Below are positions 1 to 8,026 of a stretch of 64,000 nt of DNA, piece by piece. Position numbers and translations under genes: made by a program. The notes beneath the pieces were generated by a model. It had not been told where the DNA came from. It did no database searches and worked only from the letters and a program-made list of their open reading frames with translations. How positions within the stretch are numbered: the stretch's first letter is position 1; the number at the start of each line of letters is the position of its first letter. The stretch comes from an uncultured Eubacteriales bacterium (GTDB taxonomy: Bacteria; Bacillota; Clostridia; Oscillospirales; Acutalibacteraceae): assembly GCA_934462705.1 (NCBI GenBank), contig CAKSIH010000001.1, positions 152,777 through 216,776 on the forward strand. Direction: 5' to 3'.

Positions 1-5
1 AGTAC

Positions 6-34
6 TTGCATTATGAAAAACTATGTGATATAAT
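6..34 (+). promoter_or_regulatory. sigma-A promoter for the tRNA-Ala pair
   Basis: TTGCAT at 6-11 and TATAAT at 29-34 are separated by 17 bases, and the first tRNA begins about 33 bases downstream. The -10 is a perfect consensus, as expected for a stable-RNA promoter. Confidence 0.75.
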
Positions 35-67
35 AATACCTGTTGAAAGGGCAAAGCTTAAAAATAT

Positions 68-143
68 GGGGGTATAGCTCAGCTGGGAGAGCACCTGCTT
101 TGCAAGCAGGGGGTCAGCGGTTCGATCCCGCTTACCTCCACCA
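68..143 (+). tRNA. tRNA-Ala, anticodon TGC
   Basis: This is a 76-base tRNA with encoded CCA. The acceptor stem GGGGGTA pairs with TACCTCC and contains the G3-U70 wobble that identifies alanine tRNAs. The anticodon stem CCTGC/GCAGG closes a TTTGCAA loop, giving anticodon TGC. The T-arm carries GGTTCGATCCC. It is followed 62 bases later by a second alanine tRNA, probably on the same transcript. Confidence 0.97.
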
Positions 144-205
144 TATTCGTTCAGAGAGAGGCAATTAATATTGCATCTCTCCATTTATTTTAAATATATT
201 TTTAC

Positions 206-281
<76 letters not shown>

Positions 282-285
282 AAGC

Positions 286-330
286 AAAACTCGCTTGGCA
301 CTATGTTTTAAAGTGTCACAGCGAGTTTTA
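286..330 (+). terminator. terminator after tRNA-Ala pair
   Basis: AAAACTCGCT (286-295) pairs with AGCGAGTTTT, with an inner GGCACT/AGTGTC extension, and the 3' arm runs into TTTTATTTAT. It lies directly behind the second tRNA. Confidence 0.75.
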
Positions 331-392
331 TTTATAAAAAAATTTAAAAGGACGTTAAGGCAAAATTCAAAGTAAATATATAATCTAAACAC

Positions 393-432
393 AAAAAAGG
401 TTACCATAATTTAAATATGGCAACCTTTTTTT
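393..432 (-). terminator. terminator of the LRR protein gene, possibly bidirectional
   Basis: A near-perfect hairpin (AAAAAAGGTT, CCATA, loop, TATGG, AACCTTTTTTT) has A-runs on one side and T-runs on the other, so it could stop transcription in either direction. It sits just beyond the stop of the leftward gene ending at 444. Confidence 0.75.
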
Positions 433-443
433 AGCATTGATGA

Positions 444-2522
444 TTAATCTTTAACTTTTTTTGTAATGAATAACCAGCAACCAATAGCTGAAAGCATAAT
501 TATTGCTAATCCGCTTGCAACCATAACTGAGTTATCGCCTGTCTTAACAGCCTTAGAAGTTGAAGTACCTTTTTGAGCAGCTACTTTAGCAGCTTCTTTG
601 TTAACAGCTTCTTTGTTATCTTCTGCTTTAGCAGCTGAAGTGTCGTTGTTAGAAGTTGAGTTACCTTGCTCTGGTTGAGATGGAGCAGGTGTTGATTTTT
701 CTTCGCCTGCGAATATAAAGTTAGAGAAAGAAGTAGTTTTGAAAGTAATTGAATTATCATCTTTACTTATAATCTCTAATTCTTCAATAGTACCATCAGC
801 TTTTTCGTGGAGAATTTTCTCAATTGTGTTTGGCAGTTTTTCATTGAATTTTAATGTTACAGTAACCTCTTTAACATCAACAGGATTGGTATTATTATCG
901 ACTAATGAAAGGTTTAAAACAACACTTTCTTCGTATTTGTCTATAATATTATTTACATTCTCGGTGTATTCATTTTGAGAAACTTCTTTAATTTGTAATT
1001 TAGTTTCGGCAAGGTTTGCGTCGGCGGCTATAATTCCTGTCCAGCTACCTTCAATAGGGTTGCTTTTAGCATCAATTGTTTGTGGTTTCTTTTCGTCTAA
1101 GGTTTGGTAGTATTTTGTTTTGGCTGGGAAAGCAGCCTTATTATTATAATTCTCTGTTGCTGGGGTTGGCAAGTTAATAACTTCAGCAATTTTATCACTA
1201 TTTTCGAAAGCCTTTTCCGGAATATTCAAATTTGCCCCTGCTTCAAAAGCAACTTGTGCTAATTCTGCACAGTACTCAAATGCATTAGTTTCGATGGCTG
1301 TTGTGGATTTAGGAATATAAACTTCTTTTAAGGCTATACAGGTTGAAAATGCTTGTTGAGCAATTGTAGTTAATTTATTGTTTTTAGATAAATCCATTCT
1401 TTTTAATGCATTACAGTGAGAAAAAGCGTTCTGTCCAATTTTTTCAACCGTTTCAGGAAGAACAACGTTATCTAAAGCTGTACAATTTGCAAATGTAGAG
1501 TCTTGAATTTCTGTTAATTGAGAGTCCTTATCAAAACTTACATTTGCTAAAGCTTTACAGCCGTTAAAAGCACTTGCATCAATTGCTGTAACTGACTTAG
1601 GAATGTTTAAGTCTGCTAAAGCCTCACAGCCGGAAAATGCCTCTTGGCCGATAGTTTTAACATTTTTACAATCAATGCTATTTAAAGACTTACAGCCATT
1701 AAAAGCTTTAGTTTTAATTTCTTCAACTTTTCCACAATTAATGCTTTCTAATTTAGTACAGCCAGCAAATGTTTGTTCGTCAATTGCTGTAACTTTGTCA
1801 TTGAGGGTAATGCTTGTTAAAGCCGAACAATTGGCAAAGGCGCTAGGCCCAATTAATTCAACGTTTGAGATATCAATGTCACTTAAAGACGTACAGCCGC
1901 TAAAAGCGCTTAATTCAATTTTAGTAGTTTTATTAGAAAGTGCGACTCTATTTAAAGCTGCTAAATTTTCAAAAGCATTTGCTTCAATTGTAGTAAAGTT
2001 AGAATTGGCAAGGAAAAGTATTTCTTCTAATTTGTCAAATCCGCCGTTAAAAAAAGTTGATGTAACTGTGCATGCCGCTCCTCTAAGGCCTGTGGTGCTA
2101 GGCATGGTTACTTTTTTTAATGTGCTTGTGCTGGCTGCAGCATTATTAAGGTTAAACTCTTTTAATTTGGTAGCACCAGAAAAATCTATCTCTTCTAAAG
2201 CTGTAAGATCTTTGAAGGCGTCGGCATTAATTGTGTTAACTGCGCTTCCTGCTTCAAACTGAACCTTTGTAACGGTAGAATTTTTATCGGCTTCTGCAAA
2301 TGTGGTTTTGTCCAGAGTGTCGCCAGTTACTGAGACAGTATAAGTTGTGCCTTCAAGTTTTGCGGTAGCGTTATCAGCAAAGGTCATGCCTACCGGCACC
2401 ATAGACAGTACCATCATTGCTGAAACTGCCCCGGAAATTAATTTTGCACAAAACCTATTACGGGTTTTGCTCTTTTTAGGGAGATCCCATTCTCCCTTTG
2501 TGGAAAATGACGTTCTTAACAT
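444..2522 (-). CDS. BspA-like leucine-rich-repeat surface protein with sortase-type tail
   Basis: A predicted secreted and wall-anchored protein of 692 aa. A basic stretch (KKSKTRNR) and hydrophobic segment with a likely cleavage after TFA (about residue 49) form the signal peptide. About a dozen BspA/LRR_5 repeats of the type AF-x-GC-x-x-L follow (roughly residues 60-455). Then come a beta-rich spacer, an S/N/K/A/E-rich linker, a VKTGD motif near residue 659, a membrane helix and KKVKD, which fits sortase anchoring with a variant motif. The frame is open to 2624, but a strong promoter at 2572-2600 lies inside that extension, so I chose the ATG at 2522, preceded by AAAGGATG at long spacing. 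Such proteins are usually adhesins or matrix proteins; the ligand is unknown. Confidence 0.88.
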   Translation of the reverse strand: MLRTSFSTKGEWDLPKKSKTRNRFCAKLISGAVSAMMVLSMVPVGMTFADNATAKLEGTTYTVSVTGDTLDKTTFAEADKNSTVTKVQFEAGSAVNTINADAFKDLTALEEIDFSGATKLKEFNLNNAAASTSTLKKVTMPSTTGLRGAACTVTSTFFNGGFDKLEEILFLANSNFTTIEANAFENLAALNRVALSNKTTKIELSAFSGCTSLSDIDISNVELIGPSAFANCSALTSITLNDKVTAIDEQTFAGCTKLESINCGKVEEIKTKAFNGCKSLNSIDCKNVKTIGQEAFSGCEALADLNIPKSVTAIDASAFNGCKALANVSFDKDSQLTEIQDSTFANCTALDNVVLPETVEKIGQNAFSHCNALKRMDLSKNNKLTTIAQQAFSTCIALKEVYIPKSTTAIETNAFEYCAELAQVAFEAGANLNIPEKAFENSDKIAEVINLPTPATENYNNKAAFPAKTKYYQTLDEKKPQTIDAKSNPIEGSWTGIIAADANLAETKLQIKEVSQNEYTENVNNIIDKYEESVVLNLSLVDNNTNPVDVKEVTVTLKFNEKLPNTIEKILHEKADGTIEELEIISKDDNSITFKTTSFSNFIFAGEEKSTPAPSQPEQGNSTSNNDTSAAKAEDNKEAVNKEAAKVAAQKGTSTSKAVKTGDNSVMVASGLAIIMLSAIGCWLFITKKVKD

Positions 2523-2571
2523 TTTTACAACACATCCTTTCAAATTTTTGCCTAATATTTTAGACAATGAT

Positions 2572-2600
2572 ATAATACATCGTTTTTTGATTTTTGTCAA
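2572..2600 (-). promoter_or_regulatory. sigma-A promoter of the LRR protein gene
   Basis: On the minus strand TTGACA (2600-2595) and TATTAT (2577-2572) are separated by 17 bases. Transcription would start near 2565, which excludes the upstream in-frame start at 2624. Confidence 0.75.
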
Positions 2601-2869
2601 CATATTTTGGTTAAAAATGTGCACAATTTTTGTTGTATTTAATTTCTATGTTTTAGAAACGGCTTTTTAAAGCGGTTAGATGGCGTAAAAACCAATTTTT
2701 ACCATAAAACAAATTTTATTTTTGGCACTTTTTAGTCGACAAGATAACTAATTGTTAATACCAACAAAAAACTAGTTATATGTTAAAAGTCATAATTTAC
2801 AACAATTGCGGTAAAATTAACGAATTTGTGAAGCTAAATCACAAACTTAACCAATATAACGAAAATAGC

Positions 2870-2898
2870 TTGAAATATATTCACAAAAACGGTATAAT
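2870..2898 (+). promoter_or_regulatory. sigma-A promoter of the 95-aa protein gene
   Basis: TTGAAA (2870-2875) and TATAAT (2893-2898) with a 17-base spacer, 45 bases before the ATG at 2943. Between this and the leftward promoter at 2572-2600 I see only AT-rich sequence with no other clear feature. Confidence 0.75.
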
Positions 2899-2942
2899 AA
2901 AACTAACAATTAATTTTTTTGTAATACACAGGGAGGATAATA

Positions 2943-3230
2943 ATGGATATTAAGGTTATATATACCAAAGAGTTTTCTAAAATTGAAGGTATCCAAAATG
3001 GGGAGCGTGTTTATTATAATTTGTTGTTTCAAAATGAAGGAGAGGAAAATATGGTTTATGGAATAGAGTTGGTTTCTAGTATCAACGGCAAATTGGAAAA
3101 TCAAATTTTTGAAGGAGTATCAGATTCTGAGGAAACAACATTGAATATATTAAGGTTTTTATATGAAAATTCCGTAAGACCGTATGAATTTGTTGGCCTT
3201 GTAAGTGATATTATAAGTTCAAGACTATAA
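2943..3230 (+). CDS. small DUF6514-like protein
   Basis: A 95-aa soluble protein of unknown function. The middle (VYGIELVSSINGK, then a segment with NILRFLYENSVRPYEF) resembles from memory the DUF6514 family of short clostridial proteins; this family call is not certain. It has its own promoter at 2870-2898 and a strong GGGAGG site six bases before the ATG, so it is clearly expressed. No partner gene is obvious: the next gene has its own promoter. Confidence 0.75.
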   Translation: MDIKVIYTKEFSKIEGIQNGERVYYNLLFQNEGEENMVYGIELVSSINGKLENQIFEGVSDSEETTLNILRFLYENSVRPYEFVGLVSDIISSRL

Positions 3231-3284
3231 TTTTAATATGTTGCTGGGGCGAGTTTTTAGGGTTGCCAAGTTGGATTATTTAGG

Positions 3285-3313
3285 TTGATTTTTGCTTTCC
3301 GGAAAGGTATAAT
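3285..3313 (+). promoter_or_regulatory. sigma-A promoter of the zinc-ribbon protein gene
   Basis: TTGATT (3285-3290), 17-base spacer, TATAAT (3308-3313); the ATG at 3344 follows with a GGGGG ribosome site. Confidence 0.7.
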
Positions 3314-3343
3314 TATATAAAAGAAAATTACAGGGGGATTGTT

Positions 3344-3769
3344 ATGTTCTGTAGCAATTGTGGACGTGAAATACCTGAGGATGCAAAAATTTGTGCCAGC
3401 TGCGGAGAATGTGTTTTGCCTCCTCCAAGTGACAATTATGCTGATAATGACGGACAAGCTACTGCTTACAATGAAGAATACCCAATAGCAAATAAGCAAA
3501 TAAGGCCATTATCAACATTGCACCTTTTAGCAATGCAGGTAGTGTTTTTTATACCTATTGTAAATATTATTTTATTATTTATATGGTCATTTAGGAAAAA
3601 TACAAATTTAAACAGGAAAGCCTATTCAAGGTCTATTCTTGTGTGGGCTATAGTTTTTTGCGTTGCTGTTTTATTTGTTATTCTTACTTTTCTCTTTATG
3701 GGGTATCCTATTAGTGTAGATGTTTTTATTAAACTTTTAAAAGATGTAGTTAATAATATTCCAGAATAA
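3344..3769 (+). CDS. zinc-ribbon membrane protein
   Basis: A 141-aa protein. The N-terminus carries two CxxC knuckles (C3/C6 and C17/C20, in the form CSNCG and CASCG), a classic zinc ribbon. A hydrophilic linker follows, then two hydrophobic segments (about residues 60-83 and 95-120) separated by a short basic loop. Proteins of this layout are common in Clostridia and have no settled function. It stands alone, with its own promoter and a stable hairpin behind it. Confidence 0.75.
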   Translation: MFCSNCGREIPEDAKICASCGECVLPPPSDNYADNDGQATAYNEEYPIANKQIRPLSTLHLLAMQVVFFIPIVNIILLFIWSFRKNTNLNRKAYSRSILVWAIVFCVAVLFVILTFLFMGYPISVDVFIKLLKDVVNNIPE

Positions 3770-3776
3770 AAGAATT

Positions 3777-3815
3777 AAAGCTCCACACACTGTTTATTGC
3801 AGTGTGTGGAGCTTT
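3777..3815 (+). terminator. strong hairpin after the zinc-ribbon gene
   Basis: A perfect 16-base-pair stem (AAAGCTCCACACACTG and its complement) with a 7-base loop. The T-tract is poor on the plus strand, so it is either a weak terminator or a 3' stabiliser. The arm ends only about 8 bases before the ribosome site of trxB. Confidence 0.6.
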
Positions 3816-3835
3816 ATGCAGTAAAGGAGATTTTT

Positions 3836-4732
3836 ATGAAAAATATTATAATTATTGGTGCAGGACCAGCAGGTATATCAGCAGGAATATATGCGGCGCG
3901 AGCAGGCATCCATGTAACAATTTTTGATGAAAATGTTGCTGGCGGACAAGCTATGAATATAAGCACAATAGAAAATTATCCTGCAATAGAGAATATTTCA
4001 GGAGCGGAGTTTGCAGTTAAACTGTATAATCATGCGGTGAACAGTGGAGTTAACTTTATACAGGAGAATGTCGATAATGTGGACTTTTTAGGTGAAAAAA
4101 AGAAGGTCTTTGCAGGTAACAATATTTACGAATCAAAATATATTATTATAGCAAATGGGGTAAGAAGACGAGAACTTGGCTGTAAAGGAGAGAAGGAATT
4201 TAAGGGTAAAGGGGTATCATATTGTGCGGTTTGTGATGGGAATTTCTTTAAAGGTCAGGATGTTTGTGTTGTAGGTGGGGGTAATTCTGCAATAGAAAAT
4301 GCCCTATATTTATCACAGTTGTGTAATAAGGTTTATATTTTTATAAGAAAGGATAGATTTAAAGAGGAGAATAGGCTAGTAGAGCTTTTAAAAGAAAAGA
4401 AAAATGTGCAAATAATTTATGAATCAGAGGTTATAGAAATAAAGGGTAAGGGAAAAGTTTCAAGTGTTTTAATAAAAAAGGACAATATTATAAGTGAAGT
4501 TGAGGTATCAGGAGTATTTATAGCAATTGGATATGTTTCAAATAATAATATGTTTAAAAAATTTTTAAATATTAGCAAAGAGGGATATATTATAACAAAT
4601 GAAAATTGTGAGACAAACATAGAGGGAGTTTATGCGGCAGGAGATACAAGATTAAAAAATGTTAGGCAGATTGTAACTGCAGAGGCAGATGGAGCAATTG
4701 CAGTTTCTACAATAGTCATGAAGCAAGTTTAA
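3836..4732 (+). CDS. trxB: thioredoxin reductase
   Basis: A flavoprotein of 298 aa that would transfer electrons from NAD(P)H to thioredoxin. It has the FAD Rossmann motif GAGPAG (8-13), the redox pair CAVC (130-133), a second nucleotide fold GGGNSA (147-152) and the C-terminal FAD motif AAGDTR. The usual NADPH-specificity motif HRRDxFR is only partly kept (IRKDRFK), so cofactor preference is uncertain. The frame is open upstream to 3797, but that part lies in the hairpin; the ATG at 3836 follows AAAGGAG. No thioredoxin gene adjoins it. Confidence 0.93.
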   Translation: MKNIIIIGAGPAGISAGIYAARAGIHVTIFDENVAGGQAMNISTIENYPAIENISGAEFAVKLYNHAVNSGVNFIQENVDNVDFLGEKKKVFAGNNIYESKYIIIANGVRRRELGCKGEKEFKGKGVSYCAVCDGNFFKGQDVCVVGGGNSAIENALYLSQLCNKVYIFIRKDRFKEENRLVELLKEKKNVQIIYESEVIEIKGKGKVSSVLIKKDNIISEVEVSGVFIAIGYVSNNNMFKKFLNISKEGYIITNENCETNIEGVYAAGDTRLKNVRQIVTAEADGAIAVSTIVMKQV

Positions 4733-4779
4733 AAGTATGAATTGTTTATACACAATTTCAACAGATTAAAATTATTTTG

Positions 4780-4808
4780 TTGAAATATTAATATAATTGT
4801 TATATTAT
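4780..4808 (+). promoter_or_regulatory. sigma-A promoter of the Nif11-like peptide gene
   Basis: TTGAAA (4780-4785), 17-base spacer, TATTAT (4803-4808), 31 bases before the ATG at 4839. Confidence 0.65.
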
Positions 4809-4838
4809 ATTAATATAATGATTTTAGGAGGATTTTAT

Positions 4839-5081
4839 ATGACGATTGAACAGTTTATAAGGTTTGCAAAAGACTGCAAATCTAAGCCAGAATTGAGCTC
4901 TTTAGCAAAATCTAACGGTATCTCTTTGAAAAAAAATGAGCTGGATGAAATTTTTAATAAGATATCATCAGGAAGTGAACTAAATAATGAGGAACTAACT
5001 AGCGCAGCTGGTGGTTCATCGGCATATGGAAACAAAGAAGTCTTGACTGAAGGACTTAAGCTGCCAACAGGGTTGCAATAA
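4839..5081 (+). CDS. Nif11-like double-glycine leader peptide (possible RiPP precursor)
   Basis: An 80-aa peptide. The first ~58 residues resemble the Nif11-type leader family: a helical start (MTIEQFIRFAKDC), a middle with SLAKSNGISL, then ELNNEELTSAAGG, which ends in the Gly-Gly motif recognised by peptidase-containing exporters. The 21-residue tail (SSAYGNKEVL...) would be the core; it has no Cys, so it is not an ordinary lanthipeptide core. GGAGGA precedes the ATG. The longer frame from 4797 overlaps the promoter and is rejected. No maturation enzyme or transporter lies nearby, so it either depends on distant genes or is not a RiPP. Confidence 0.7.
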   Translation: MTIEQFIRFAKDCKSKPELSSLAKSNGISLKKNELDEIFNKISSGSELNNEELTSAAGGSSAYGNKEVLTEGLKLPTGLQ

Positions 5082-5116
5082 AAAATTTTTCGTATAATAC
5101 GAAAAAATAAGCTTAG

Positions 5117-5144
5117 TTGACAAAACTTTCTTTTATGATAAAAT
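5117..5144 (+). promoter_or_regulatory. sigma-A promoter of queT-ktrB
   Basis: TTGACA (5117-5122), 16-base spacer, TAAAAT (5139-5144). The start site would be only about 10-35 bases from the coding region, leaving no space for a preQ1 riboswitch. Confidence 0.6.
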
Positions 5145-5161
5145 AAAAAATATATTTTATC

Positions 5162-5710
5162 TTGGAAGGAAGTAAGATAGAGCTGATTAATCAAAATAAA
5201 TCACTTAGAAAAATTGTTGAACCGGCAATTATTGCAGCACTTTATTTTATATTAACTTTTTCTTCAGCCTCAATAGGGCTTGCTTATTCTGGAGTACAAC
5301 TAAGATTATCGGAGGTATTAACTATATTGCCTGTTTTTACGCCATTTGCTATTCCTGGTCTCACGATAGGTTGCTTTATTTCCAATATAGCGAGTCCCTT
5401 TGGGCTGATTGACTTGGTGTTTGGGACCCTTTGCACTCTTTTATCAGCATTTTTAACTAGGCTTTTAAAAGATGTAAAATTTAAGGGTATACCGTTTTTA
5501 TCACCATTACCGCCGGTAATTTTAGAACCTGTTTTTATTTCATTTCTTATATGTTTTTCTTCTCCAGAGGGGCTTCATGCTAATGCTTTTTGGACTATGT
5601 TTGGGTTGATTTTTGCTGGGCAATTTATAGTATGCTATTGTTTGGGAATTCCTTTTTATCTTATTTTAAAGAAGTCTGGAATTTTTAGGAGTCAAAGGAG
5701 TACTATATGA
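5162..5710 (+). CDS. queT: QueT-type transporter (queuosine precursor uptake)
   Basis: A membrane protein of about 180 aa with five or six hydrophobic segments. The stretches VQLRLSEVL and PFAIPGLTIGCFISN are typical of the QueT family, which is linked to uptake of queuosine precursors, probably with an ECF module. The start is ambiguous: no ATG is in frame. TTG at 5162 lacks a ribosome site, whereas GGAAGGAAG (5164-5172) would serve ATA at 5177 or CTG at 5183. The stop overlaps the ktrB start by ATGA, so the two are translationally coupled. Confidence 0.82.
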   Translation: MEGSKIELINQNKSLRKIVEPAIIAALYFILTFSSASIGLAYSGVQLRLSEVLTILPVFTPFAIPGLTIGCFISNIASPFGLIDLVFGTLCTLLSAFLTRLLKDVKFKGIPFLSPLPPVILEPVFISFLICFSSPEGLHANAFWTMFGLIFAGQFIVCYCLGIPFYLILKKSGIFRSQRSTI

Positions 5711-7095
5711 AATATATATCGGTTGAGCTAAAAAAAAGAAAAAGCTTGAAGGATATGTCACCTGTAAGGCTTATTGTAACAAGTTTTTTGGTAATAATAA
5801 TTTTAGGAACTGTATTTTTATATTTGCCGTTTTCATCACGAAATATGGAACCAATACCCTTGATAGATGCCTTTTTTACAGCGACCTCAGCGACTTGTGT
5901 TACTGGGCTTAGCATTTTTGATACTTTTTCCAGGTGGACACTTTTTGGACAAATAATTATAATTCTTTTAATACAGTTTGGCGGTCTAGGGATAATTACA
6001 TTTACAACGGGGTTTACTCTTGCCTTTAGGCGAAAATTAGGGCTTAGAGATATACAAATAGCAAAGGAGTATACGAATGGAAGTGTTATAGATACTCCAA
6101 GGTTAATGATAACAATTTTAGTTTGGTCATTAATATGTGAGGGCATAGGTACTGTACTTCTTGCTGTGAGGTTTATACCCAAGTATGGGTGGTTTGGGTT
6201 ATGGATTTCAATTTTTACATCAATATCTGCATACTGTAATGCTGGTTTTGATATAATGGGTTTTATAAAGCCAGGATCAAGTTTTATAAGTTACGCAAAA
6301 GATCCTTTAGTATCTATTACAATATCAATGCTAGTTATTCTTGGAGGACTGGGATTTATTGTTATAAGCGATCTTTATTCATGTGTTTTAAAGAAAAATA
6401 AGAATCTTCATCCAAAGCTTACCATTCACTCAAAATTAGTAATTTACATGTCATTATTTTTGTTAGCATTAGGTACTTTTCTTTTTTTGATTTTTGAGTA
6501 TAATAATACATTGTATGGCATGAGTTTTTTGGAAAAGCTAAATGTATCGTTTTTTCAATCTTCAGTTGCAAGGACAGCAGGCTTTTTTACGGTACCCTTG
6601 GCAAAGGAAAAGGGTGTAACCAAAATGCTTACGATTATATTAATGTTTATAGGAGCATCGCCGTCATCTACAGGCGGAGGGATAAAGACTACCACATTTA
6701 TTGTTATTTTATCAACGGTTTTTGGGGTTTTAAAAGGTAATGAAGATGCAACTTTACTAAAACATAGGGTAGAAAAGTTTAATGTTTACAAGTCAATAAC
6801 GATAACAGTTCTTGCCCTATTTATAATTTCTGCAGTTACAACGGCTATGTCTGTTATGGAATCACCTAAGGGGATTGAAATATTAGATATAATTTTTGAA
6901 GCGGTATCGGCATTTGCAACAGTTGGACTGACTACCGGAATTACACCGATGCTAAGTTTTTTATCTAAGATTTTAATTATTACAACAATGTTTATAGGTA
7001 GGGTGGGTCCAATTTCTCTTATCTTGGCGCTAACTCTTAGGAAAGAGAGAAGAATAAACAAGGTATTGCCGTCTAGTAAAATTGTAGTAGGATAA
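5707..7095 (+). CDS. ktrB: KtrB/TrkH-family potassium transporter subunit
   Basis: A 462-aa membrane protein with the four P-loop repeats of the Trk/Ktr/HKT family. The selectivity-filter glycines lie in SATCVTGLS, AYCNAGFD, ARTAGFF and FATVGLTTG. It would form the ion pore for K+ (or Na+-coupled K+) uptake. The ATG follows AAAGGAG and overlaps the queT stop. The cytosolic KtrA/TrkA subunit is not in this window and must be elsewhere. Length and motifs are normal for KtrB. Confidence 0.92.
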   Translation: MKYISVELKKRKSLKDMSPVRLIVTSFLVIIILGTVFLYLPFSSRNMEPIPLIDAFFTATSATCVTGLSIFDTFSRWTLFGQIIIILLIQFGGLGIITFTTGFTLAFRRKLGLRDIQIAKEYTNGSVIDTPRLMITILVWSLICEGIGTVLLAVRFIPKYGWFGLWISIFTSISAYCNAGFDIMGFIKPGSSFISYAKDPLVSITISMLVILGGLGFIVISDLYSCVLKKNKNLHPKLTIHSKLVIYMSLFLLALGTFLFLIFEYNNTLYGMSFLEKLNVSFFQSSVARTAGFFTVPLAKEKGVTKMLTIILMFIGASPSSTGGGIKTTTFIVILSTVFGVLKGNEDATLLKHRVEKFNVYKSITITVLALFIISAVTTAMSVMESPKGIEILDIIFEAVSAFATVGLTTGITPMLSFLSKILIITTMFIGRVGPISLILALTLRKERRINKVLPSSKIVVG

Positions 7096-7121
7096 TAATT
7101 TTATAATTTTGGAGGTAAATT

Positions 7122-7982
7122 ATGGAAGAAAAGAAAAATTTACAAGGACAATCTGACAATCTAGCTGAAGACACAAACATGGAAGGGGCTATGTCTCAGG
7201 TTATTGCAGATGACGCAGTTGATGACAGTACAATGGGCGAAGAAATTGTGGAGGAGTCAGCAACAGGTGAACCAAGTGGCATGGCTGCCGCCAAGGAAGT
7301 AATGGAAGAAAAACTTTCAGAGAATAAAGCCCCTAAGAAAAAAAAGAAGACGGGCTTAATTATTGGAATAATTGCAGCAGTAGTTGTTTTAATAGTAGCG
7401 GGAATTACAGGTTACTTTTATTTTTTTAACAAAACTTTAATTGGCTCGTGGGCAGGTGATACCGATGGGATTGAAACGACATTAACCTTTAAAGATGATG
7501 GTGTAGTTGACCTAAATATGGGTGCAATAACTGTTGAAGGTAAATATGAGGATAAAGGTAATAAGACTTTAAACATCGATATTGGAGTGGATGGAGCAAA
7601 TATAATATCGGGTGAGTACAAATACGAAATTACACCAGGTTTTTCTGATAAAAAACTGATGCTTACAGTTGATAACAAAACAGTTGCATATTCAAGTGCT
7701 CAGCCAAAAGAGCTGACTCCACCTGAAGATTTTACTCCGGTTGATAATTTAGTTGGAACTTGGTCAAATGAGGAAACCGGTTTTACTTATGAGTTCACAA
7801 ATGATGGTTTTGCAATATTTAAGAGATTAAATATGACCGTTAAATTAACATACACAGCAACAGATGCTGAAATTACTTTAAAGGGTAATGTAGGTGGAAA
7901 TGACCAGGAGAATACGTTACCATATACAATAGCAGATAATAAACTTACACTTGCAGAAGTTGAGTATGTAAAACAAGGTTAA
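7122..7982 (+). CDS. membrane-anchored protein with two extracellular beta repeats
   Basis: A 286-aa protein. The first ~70 residues are acidic and hydrophilic, followed by a basic KKKKK stretch and one membrane helix (about 76-101). Outside there are two related beta-rich units: one starting LIGSWAGDTDG with TLTFKDDG, the other starting LVGTWSNEETG with YEFTNDG. These look like the DUF5640/lipocalin-like repeats of clostridial surface proteins; function unknown. GGAGGT precedes the ATG, 27 bases behind ktrB. A terminator follows directly. Confidence 0.72.
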   Translation: MEEKKNLQGQSDNLAEDTNMEGAMSQVIADDAVDDSTMGEEIVEESATGEPSGMAAAKEVMEEKLSENKAPKKKKKTGLIIGIIAAVVVLIVAGITGYFYFFNKTLIGSWAGDTDGIETTLTFKDDGVVDLNMGAITVEGKYEDKGNKTLNIDIGVDGANIISGEYKYEITPGFSDKKLMLTVDNKTVAYSSAQPKELTPPEDFTPVDNLVGTWSNEETGFTYEFTNDGFAIFKRLNMTVKLTYTATDAEITLKGNVGGNDQENTLPYTIADNKLTLAEVEYVKQG

Positions 7983-7993
7983 GTGTGAAACAA

Positions 7994-8026
7994 GAACACC
8001 TAGGCTTAGTGCCTGGGTGTTCAATT
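7994..8026 (+). terminator. terminator between convergent genes
   Basis: GAACACCTAGGC (7994-8005) pairs with GCCTGGGTGTTC (8011-8022) with one wobble and a TTAGT loop. The 3' arm overlaps the last codons of the convergent gene ending at 8021. Confidence 0.65.

Noticed and set aside
1603..2262. 219-codon plus-strand frame opposite the LRR gene
   Set aside because: It is the complement of repeated LRR codons; it has no ribosome site and mirrors the repeat pattern.
2523..2624. N-terminal 34-codon extension of the LRR protein
   Set aside because: It contains the -35/-10 of a strong promoter for the same gene, and the signal peptide lies after it.
5080..5161. preQ1 riboswitch before queT
   Set aside because: The promoter lies too close to the gene and no preQ1-like motif is visible.
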